Assembly (NCBI GenBank): GCA_017408185.1
Contig: JAFQVE010000622.1
Span: 1-10,418 of the forward strand
Direction of reading: 5' to 3'
DNA from: Oscillospiraceae bacterium
GTDB lineage: Bacteria; Bacillota_A; Clostridia; Oscillospirales; JAAYXM01
DNA: 10,418 bases
Part shown: in pieces, positions 7,222-10,418 of the stretch
Layout of the letters: each line of letters opens with the position of its first letter
Numbering within the stretch: position 1 is the first letter of the stretch
Program-made: the position numbers and the translations under genes
Notes under the pieces: model-generated
Databases searched by the model: none
Seen by the model: only the letters and a program-made list of their open reading frames with translations
What the model was told of the DNA's origin: nothing

Positions 7222-8847
7222 ATGAAAAAAGTATTATCACTTATTCTTACCCTCGCAATGTTCATAAGCCTGATTCCGGCGGCTTTCGCGGCAGAACCGA
7301 CGGAATTCACAATTGACTTCACGGATGTTAAGATTGAAAATTTGTATGTAACCAATACCAACGGTACCGACAAGTATTTCTTTCAATTGAAATCGAAGGA
7401 TGGTAGTGTTGAGTATGCTGCTGAAGGTACAAATTGGAGTATAAATGAAGATACAGAACTATCGACACTTTTGCAGTATACATCCACTCCTATAAGGTTT
7501 TATCTTGGGGAAAAAGAGGATAAACGTATTGAGTTAGGTTTTACTGAAGATCGAATTAGTGGTTATAACAGCAAGAAAGACGACTACAGCAATCCAAAAG
7601 GTGATGCCGTGGTTTTTGACTTTACGGTTCCGGCAGACGGCTACTATGCAGTGACGGCAGAAGTTTATAAGAGTATGTATGCCGGAAAGGGTTATTTTTA
7701 CATCAATAATGAAGAAACTCGTTCGTATGATTTTTATAATGCACCTAACGACGATGATTCGTACGGGAGAGAACCATATGTAGAAATACCGATAACCTCA
7801 AAAGCGATTTACCTGAATGAAGGTGAAAATCAGATAAAGGTCCGTGCAGAATATACAGACGGAGATGGAGATAAAGCACACATTATGCTTCACTCCTTCA
7901 CATTCACTCCGGTTGAGAATGCAACCGTCTCATTCGTCCAGACAACAAATGTCGATGGACACAACGATATAACCGTAAAGTCTGTAGAACGTGGCGCTTC
8001 TGTTACTCTCACCGCTCACGCAAAAGTTATCCCCGGCTACGAGTTTGTCGGCTGGAAGCGCGGCTCAAGCGATGATGATAACAGCGCATGGGTTGACATT
8101 GACGGCGATTCTTACAATGTTTGGACAAATACTTTCCTCACCGCAATCTATAAGCCGACAGCTGAGACCGCGGCAAAGACCGTAGACTTTTGGAATCAGA
8201 ACGGCGCATATATGGGCACGGCAGCAGATGAAACTTCCTTTAAAGCTATGGTAGCTGAAGAACCTTCTCTCACAGGTTTCGGTGACTTCCTCGGCTGGTT
8301 CACGGACGGCAAAGTGAAGCTTGATGAGAATACAGAGCTTTCAAACGGAACGACCAATGCGGTTGCACAGTATGAGGACGGCGCAGTTTCCGGCGTAACC
8401 CTTAACGGCAATCCTGTTGCAGAGGCTGACACTTACAACGCACCGATAAGCCTTACAGAGTCGGGTGTGACTTATTGGATGCGTGGCGGTAAGACAATAG
8501 CATACGGAGATACATATGATTTCAACGTATGGGCAGGCACTGCGATTACATCTCACAGCGATGTAGTTTCAGATAAAGTTCCGGTTGCAATCCTTGAGTA
8601 CAATGATACTTATAAAGCATATATGCTCGAGTACGATGACGGCGATTATGAGATCGTTGAAGCAGGTATACTTTTCGGAGGGAATATGACAGTTGACAAC
8701 TGCACAAATAAGTACACCTCTCAGAGAAAGGTATCTCACAACCAGTTCACCGTTCCCGCGGGAGAATACACTAATGCCAAAGGCTATATCATCTGGAAGA
8801 ATGCTTCCGGCGCATATAATATCGAATATTTCTCTGTAGCAGAATAA
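7222..8847 (+). CDS. Secreted multidomain protein with carbohydrate-binding-like module and InlB-type repeats
   Basis: A protein of 541 residues, exported: signal peptide 1-24 (MKKVLSLILTL..., cleavage after AFA). Residues about 28-231 are a beta-rich module that parallels those of the giant lyase, including FDFTVPADGYYAV, YAGKGYFYI, IYLNEGENQIKVR and the closing FTFTPV. Residues about 234-308 resemble a divergent InlB B-repeat (GYEFVGWKRG, then FLTAIYKPT); about 318-386 resemble a second Listeria-Bacteroides-type repeat (FLGWFTDG, NAVAQYE). Residues about 390-541 are an unassigned C-terminal domain with VEAGILFGG, a lone Cys in VDNCTNKY, then NQFTVPAGEY and KGYIIWKN. There is no SLH repeat, sortase motif, C-terminal membrane segment or recognisable catalytic domain. 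It begins 29 bases after the giant gene with no terminator between, so it is probably in its operon. It may be a surface or glycan-binding partner; this is inference. Its GC content rises sharply along its length. Confidence 0.75.
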   Translation: MKKVLSLILTLAMFISLIPAAFAAEPTEFTIDFTDVKIENLYVTNTNGTDKYFFQLKSKDGSVEYAAEGTNWSINEDTELSTLLQYTSTPIRFYLGEKEDKRIELGFTEDRISGYNSKKDDYSNPKGDAVVFDFTVPADGYYAVTAEVYKSMYAGKGYFYINNEETRSYDFYNAPNDDDSYGREPYVEIPITSKAIYLNEGENQIKVRAEYTDGDGDKAHIMLHSFTFTPVENATVSFVQTTNVDGHNDITVKSVERGASVTLTAHAKVIPGYEFVGWKRGSSDDDNSAWVDIDGDSYNVWTNTFLTAIYKPTAETAAKTVDFWNQNGAYMGTAADETSFKAMVAEEPSLTGFGDFLGWFTDGKVKLDENTELSNGTTNAVAQYEDGAVSGVTLNGNPVAEADTYNAPISLTESGVTYWMRGGKTIAYGDTYDFNVWAGTAITSHSDVVSDKVPVAILEYNDTYKAYMLEYDDGDYEIVEAGILFGGNMTVDNCTNKYTSQRKVSHNQFTVPAGEYTNAKGYIIWKNASGAYNIEYFSVAE

Positions 8848-8852
8848 CAAAA

Positions 8853-8891
8853 AAGGGCTGTGGAAAAGTCGTCGACTTTTTCACAGCCCTT
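8853..8891 (-). terminator. Hairpin terminator shared by convergent genes
   Basis: Arms 8853-8871 and 8873-8891 are complementary over almost their full length, with one G-U or mismatch at the middle (8862/8882), forming a stem of about 17 bp around a GTCGTCGAC core. Read on the minus strand, the stem is followed by TTTTTTG, the classic U-run, so it best ends the creatininase-family gene, whose stop is at 8904-8906. On the plus strand it begins 6 bases after the stop of the secreted protein gene and is followed by TTAAATAAT, a weaker tail, so it may act in both directions. Confidence 0.85.
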
Positions 8892-8903
8892 AAATAATAC
8901 TTC

Positions 8904-9749
8904 TTACTTCTGCTTTGCAAGCCATTCCTTGTGGTATTCGACGGATATCGTCTCTTCGCGGATGAACTTGAACGCTTCGCAGGTGTTTTCGACCGTCTTT
9001 TCGCCGATTGCGCGGGCAATGCGCTCGTTCAAGCCGTAGTGCATATCTGCGGAATAAGAATCCGGATAATCACCCATCCAGCCAAACGGAGTATACACCT
9101 TATGCTTATCAAATTCAGCAAAACGCTTGGTTGACACGCCGCTCTTCTTGTCCATAAGGTCAAGGCGAACAAGCTCGGGGCAGATGTCATAAAGACTGCC
9201 GGTTTCAAAAAATCCGCCGTGACCGTCAACCTTGCCCTTGTCCTTAAAGTCCCGAATAATGCTGATATCCTCATCGGTAAGGTACGGATATTTGTTTGTG
9301 TTATCAAGAAGCTCGTCTGCCTTGACAAGTGCCTGATAATAGTAATATACGATAAAATCGGGCTTTTTCTGCAGCATATAGCGGACGAACGCCTGAAGCA
9401 TTGCGCTGTTTCCGCCATGTGAGCTTAAAATGATAATCTTTTTAAAGCCGTTGCGCGCAATTTCATAGCACGACTGCTCCAATATATCCCAGATGAGCTT
9501 TGTAGGGAAGATGATAGTGCCGGGATATTCGCCCGCGCCGCTCTTTTCGCCGAACCACATTCCCGGGAAAACGCAAACAGGCTCTTTTTCCGATGCGCGC
9601 AGAGCAAATTCCTGACCCTTTATAGTGTCACAACCGAGCGGAAGGTGAATTCCGTGTGCCTCAACGCATCCGACCGGAATGACGCACACGCCGTTGCATT
9701 TTTCAACAGCCGCCGGAAACTCATCACTGCGAAGATTTGTCCATAACAT
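8904..9749 (-). CDS. Creatininase-family metal-dependent amidohydrolase
   Basis: A protein of 281 residues, cytoplasmic (no signal peptide), start ATG at 9749 with GGAGGT 8 bases upstream, stop TAA at 8904-8906. It carries the family signature PVGCVEAHGIHLPLGCDT (25-42), giving likely metal ligands E30, H32 and D41, then GEYPGTI (73-79), SSHGGNS (109-115, H111) and GHGGFFETGS (176-185, E182). The family uses two metal ions to open cyclic amides or cleave formamide-type bonds; members include creatininase, the formamidopyrimidine deformylase of riboflavin/F420 synthesis, and MftE. The common S-x-E-H before the PGT motif is here GAGE, and the usual N-G-H is S-S-H. The substrate cannot be assigned: creatinine itself is unlikely in the absence of other creatine genes here. 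It converges with the lyase operon and diverges from the ACT gene. Confidence 0.85.
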   Translation of the reverse strand: MLWTNLRSDEFPAAVEKCNGVCVIPVGCVEAHGIHLPLGCDTIKGQEFALRASEKEPVCVFPGMWFGEKSGAGEYPGTIIFPTKLIWDILEQSCYEIARNGFKKIIILSSHGGNSAMLQAFVRYMLQKKPDFIVYYYYQALVKADELLDNTNKYPYLTDEDISIIRDFKDKGKVDGHGGFFETGSLYDICPELVRLDLMDKKSGVSTKRFAEFDKHKVYTPFGWMGDYPDSYSADMHYGLNERIARAIGEKTVENTCEAFKFIREETISVEYHKEWLAKQK

Positions 9750-9757
9750 AAGATTGT

Positions 9758-9763
9758 ACCTCC
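9758..9763 (-). promoter_or_regulatory. Ribosome binding site for the creatininase-family gene
   Basis: GGAGGT on the minus strand (plus-strand ACCTCC), 8 bases before ATG 9749. It decides the start: the reading frame stays open upstream to 9977, but that extension runs through the divergent promoters and encodes only a hydrophobic and Ile-rich stretch. Confidence 0.85.
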
Positions 9764-9783
9764 GATGTATAATATTTGAGTTT

Positions 9784-9812
9784 ATTATACACCCAAGAAA
9801 AATAGAAATCAA
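9784..9812 (-). promoter_or_regulatory. Sigma-A promoter of the creatininase-family gene
   Basis: On the minus strand, TTGATT (9812-9807) and a perfect TATAAT (9789-9784) are 17 bases apart. The -35 matches consensus at four of six positions. A start near 9777 would give a short leader of about 28 bases that carries the GGAGGT site. Confidence 0.7.
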
Positions 9813-9830
9813 GACAAAAGCGTTTATTTG

Positions 9831-9855
9831 CACGAATTTACCGTATATATTCGTG
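9831..9855. promoter_or_regulatory. 25-bp dyad, candidate operator between divergent promoters
   Basis: CACGAAT (9831-9837) and ATTCGTG (9849-9855) are perfect inverted repeats with an 11-base spacer; TA at 9839-9840 and TA at 9846-9847 continue the symmetry inward. The right arm directly abuts the -35 of the plus-strand promoter, and the left arm is 18 bases from the -35 of the minus-strand promoter. Arm length and centre spacing (18 bases between arm centres) suit a dimeric helix-turn-helix regulator. The regulator is not in the window. Confidence 0.55.
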
Positions 9856-9884
9856 TTGACATATAATTGCTTTTTGACTATAAT
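9856..9884 (+). promoter_or_regulatory. Perfect-consensus sigma-A promoter for the ACT-domain gene
   Basis: TTGACA (9856-9861), 17-base spacer, TATAAT (9879-9884): exact consensus at both hexamers and ideal spacing. A second TATAAT follows immediately (9885-9890) but lacks a -35 at the right distance. A start near 9891 gives a leader of about 67 bases. Confidence 0.88.
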
Positions 9885-9957
9885 TATAATTAACAAATTC
9901 AAGGAGAAACTACAACCGGAACACTTATATAAAACAAAGCGCGAAGAAGGAAAGTAA

Positions 9958-10418
9958 ATGAAAAAAACGTATGTCACAACAATGCCGAATCATATCGGCG
10001 CATTTTTAAAGGCAAGCCGTCTTTTTGCATCTCTCGGCGTTAATATAACCCGCGTAAGCTACAACAAGGCGGTAGACTCGCACACTCTTTTTATTGATGC
10101 TGAAGGGAAGCGTGAGCAGCTTGAGCAGGCAGAGTTTAAGCTTCGTGAGATAGGATATCTCCGCAATATAACCGACGAGAAAAGCGTTGTTCTGCTTGAA
10201 TTCCGCCTGCGCGACGTGCCGGGCAGCGTTACGGATGTTCTGGCACTAATAGATGAGTTTGAATTTAATATTTCATACATCAGCTCACAGGAAAACGGAA
10301 CGGATTATCAGCTGTTTAAGATGGGGCTTTTCGTTGACGGCTCGGAAAAAATTGCCGAGTTTCTCTCGCGTGCTGAGGAGCTTTGCGATGTGCGCGTAAT
10401 TGACTATAACCCGGCAGA
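9958..10418 (+). CDS. ACT-domain protein (two tandem ACT domains), truncated by window end
   Basis: The start ATG at 9958 follows AAGGAA with a short spacing; 153 codons are visible with no stop before the window ends. Residues about 3-68 form one ACT domain (YVTTMPNHIGAFLKASRLFA, then the LGVNITRVSY strand), and about 76-150 form a second (VVLLEFRLRDVPGSVTDVL, FEFNISYISS, then a strand near DVRVIDYNP). Both show the ACT order beta-alpha-beta-beta-alpha-beta with the P-N-H-I-G-A and V-P-G-S loops where small ligands, often amino acids, bind. This is a cytoplasmic regulatory or amino-acid-sensing protein, or the N-terminal sensor of a larger enzyme whose catalytic part lies beyond the window. 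The gene is driven by the perfect promoter at 9856-9884 and is divergent from the creatininase-family gene. Confidence 0.8.
   Translation, partial: MKKTYVTTMPNHIGAFLKASRLFASLGVNITRVSYNKAVDSHTLFIDAEGKREQLEQAEFKLREIGYLRNITDEKSVVLLEFRLRDVPGSVTDVLALIDEFEFNISYISSQENGTDYQLFKMGLFVDGSEKIAEFLSRAEELCDVRVIDYNPA

Noticed and set aside
8853..8891. Inverted repeat as a possible small mobile element end
   Set aside because: Its position between two convergent stops and the T-run on the minus strand are fully explained by a terminator; no flanking target duplication is visible.
9885..9890. Second TATAAT as an alternative -10
   Set aside because: The only -35-like sequence at a suitable distance would need a 23-base spacer from TTGACA; the first TATAAT with 17 bases is far better.
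9901..9906. AAGGAG in the ACT gene leader as the start signal of a leader peptide
   Set aside because: No ATG, GTG or TTG follows at a workable distance, so it is treated as chance.
9679..9957. Small plus-strand open frame ending just before the ACT gene
   Set aside because: It begins inside the minus-strand enzyme gene and runs through both promoters; no ribosome binding site and no recognisable protein features.
9750..9977. N-terminal extension of the creatininase-family protein to 9977
   Set aside because: It crosses both divergent promoters and the dyad; the family signature begins near residue 25 from ATG 9749, as expected.

Overview
The window looks like a chromosomal segment of a low-to-mid GC Gram-positive bacterium of the Bacillota, class Clostridia, probably a gut or other anaerobic polysaccharide degrader. 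The clues are strong AGGAGG-type ribosome binding sites, consensus sigma-A promoters, and a giant secreted enzyme that ends in three S-layer homology (SLH) repeats. A Monoglobus-like or Oscillospiraceae-like host is plausible, but this is a guess from protein style and not a placement.

Layout: (1) 1-270 is the 3' end of a cytoplasmic sugar phosphate isomerase/epimerase-like TIM-barrel gene. (2) 271-364 is a 94-base gap holding a long imperfect hairpin and the ribosome binding site of the next gene. (3) 365-7192 encodes a 2275-residue exported protein: signal peptide, two carbohydrate-binding-like modules, several Ig-like domains, a heparinase II/III-type polysaccharide lyase core with a Cys4 zinc-ribbon-like insert, another Ig-like domain, a Gly-rich then acidic linker, and three SLH repeats. 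(4) 7222-8847, 29 bases downstream and probably in the same operon, encodes a 541-residue secreted protein with an N-terminal module like those of the giant protein, two InlB/Listeria-Bacteroides-type repeats and an unassigned C-terminal domain, with no anchor and no catalytic domain. (5) 8853-8891 is a hairpin terminator between convergent genes. (6) 8904-9749 on the minus strand is a creatininase-family metal-dependent amidohydrolase. (7) 9750-9957 is a divergent promoter region with a perfect sigma-A promoter on the plus strand, a good one on the minus strand, and a clean 25-bp dyad between them. (8) 9958 to the window end is the start of a protein with two ACT domains.

Working picture (inference): the plus-strand block 1-8847 is a small glycan-use locus. 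The wall-bound lyase cuts a uronic-acid-containing polysaccharide outside the cell, the second secreted protein may bind the same glycan or the cell surface through the shared module, and the isomerase-like enzyme may process a sugar inside. The creatininase-family enzyme and the ACT protein form a separate divergent pair under possible shared control. No tRNA, rRNA, CRISPR array, insertion sequence or phage gene is visible.
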